31,688 bases of DNA from assembly GCA_023398615.1 (NCBI GenBank), contig JAEWSD010000183.1, forward strand, positions 1 to 31,688. The letters are read 5' to 3'. Below the pieces are notes generated by a model. The model saw nothing but the letters and a program-made list of their open reading frames with translations, had not been told where the DNA came from and ran no database searches. Both the position numbers and the translations under genes were made by a program. This DNA comes from Bacillota bacterium (lineage in GTDB: Bacteria; Bacillota; Clostridia; Lachnospirales; Lachnospiraceae). Shown in pieces: positions 31,552-31,688 of this stretch (position 1 is its first letter; each line of letters opens with the position of its first letter).

Positions 31552-31688
31552 TTGAGAAGAGGAAGCATATTTAATCGATTTGTAATATTAATTATCACAG
31601 TTATTATAGTACCTATGATTATTGTATATGCCGGTGTTTCTTCCATATTGATTGAAAATCTGCATGCAAATTATAACGATGCGGTTGA
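31552..31688 (+). CDS. N-terminus of a membrane protein, likely sensor/regulator, cut by window edge
   Basis: A TTG start at 31552 follows AAGAGG by 5 nt. The frame stays open to the window end (45 codons): a short basic start (LRRGSIFNRF), a strong membrane segment VILIITVIIVPMIIVYAGV and then a hydrophilic stretch ILIENLHANYND. This is the typical beginning of a two-component sensor kinase or of a membrane-bound AraC-type regulator of Firmicutes. Too little is present to choose. Confidence 0.55.
   Translation, partial: MRRGSIFNRFVILIITVIIVPMIIVYAGVSSILIENLHANYNDAV

Noticed and set aside
1..31688. CRISPR array, insertion sequence, phage genes, rRNA or tRNA genes
   Set aside because: I saw no regularly spaced repeats, transposase or integrase motifs, or RNA gene signatures on either strand.

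Overview
The window looks like chromosomal DNA from an endospore-forming, motile member of the Clostridia, most likely family Lachnospiraceae. Evidence for this is the recN-spoIVB-spo0A sporulation block, CotF-like coat genes, a spore photoproduct lyase homologue, strong AGGAGG-type ribosome binding sites, AT-rich spacers and sigma-A promoters of the TTGACA/TATAAT type. The placement is an inference from gene content and protein character; no database was searched.

Layout. (1) 1-2502 is the 3' part of a secreted protein made of about ten tandem BIG2 (bacterial Ig-like) domains. (2) 2569-9631 is a chemotaxis cluster in two transcription units, cheR-cheB and then cheA-cheY-cheW-MCP, separated by a strong terminator and a perfect consensus promoter. 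(3) 9765-14248 holds recN, spoIVB and spo0A, the conserved Firmicutes order, but without argR/ahrC in front. (4) 14537-16554 holds an orphan glycogen synthase and two small CotF-like spore proteins. (5) 16863-21676 is the lower-glycolysis run gap-pgk-tpiA-gpmI, without eno, with structured spacers. (6) 21765-27090 is secG-rnr-smpB (protein export, RNA decay, ribosome rescue), split by an accessory insert that carries a minus-strand MFS transporter with a candidate leader peptide and a plus-strand GNAT acetyltransferase. (7) 27307-31688 is an accessory tail: a membrane-anchored unknown protein, a helical unknown protein, a 78-residue protein behind a sigma-E-like promoter, a tiny protein-kinase-like protein, a second GNAT of AT-rich composition, a radical-SAM protein of the spore photoproduct lyase family, and the start of a membrane protein cut by the window edge.

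How the genes fit together. The chemotaxis proteins form a complete phosphorelay with adaptation: MCP, CheW, CheA and CheY, with CheR/CheB as methylase and methylesterase. CheC, CheD, CheV and flagellar genes are not here. Spo0A is the master switch of sporulation; SpoIVB is the forespore signalling protease. The CotF-like genes, the SplB-like gene and possibly the 78-residue gene would belong to later sporulation stages.

The observations most worth a second look are: the 31-codon leader ORF plus an 11-nt perfect anti-Shine-Dalgarno element in front of the MFS gene; the SplB-like protein that appears to have Ser where the hydrogen-donor Cys of spore photoproduct lyase is expected; the miniature kinase-like protein; the sigma-E-like promoter in front of an unknown small gene; and several perfect inverted repeats in spacers. 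I did not find a convincing wholly new multi-gene system, a CRISPR array, a transposase, or rRNA or tRNA genes.
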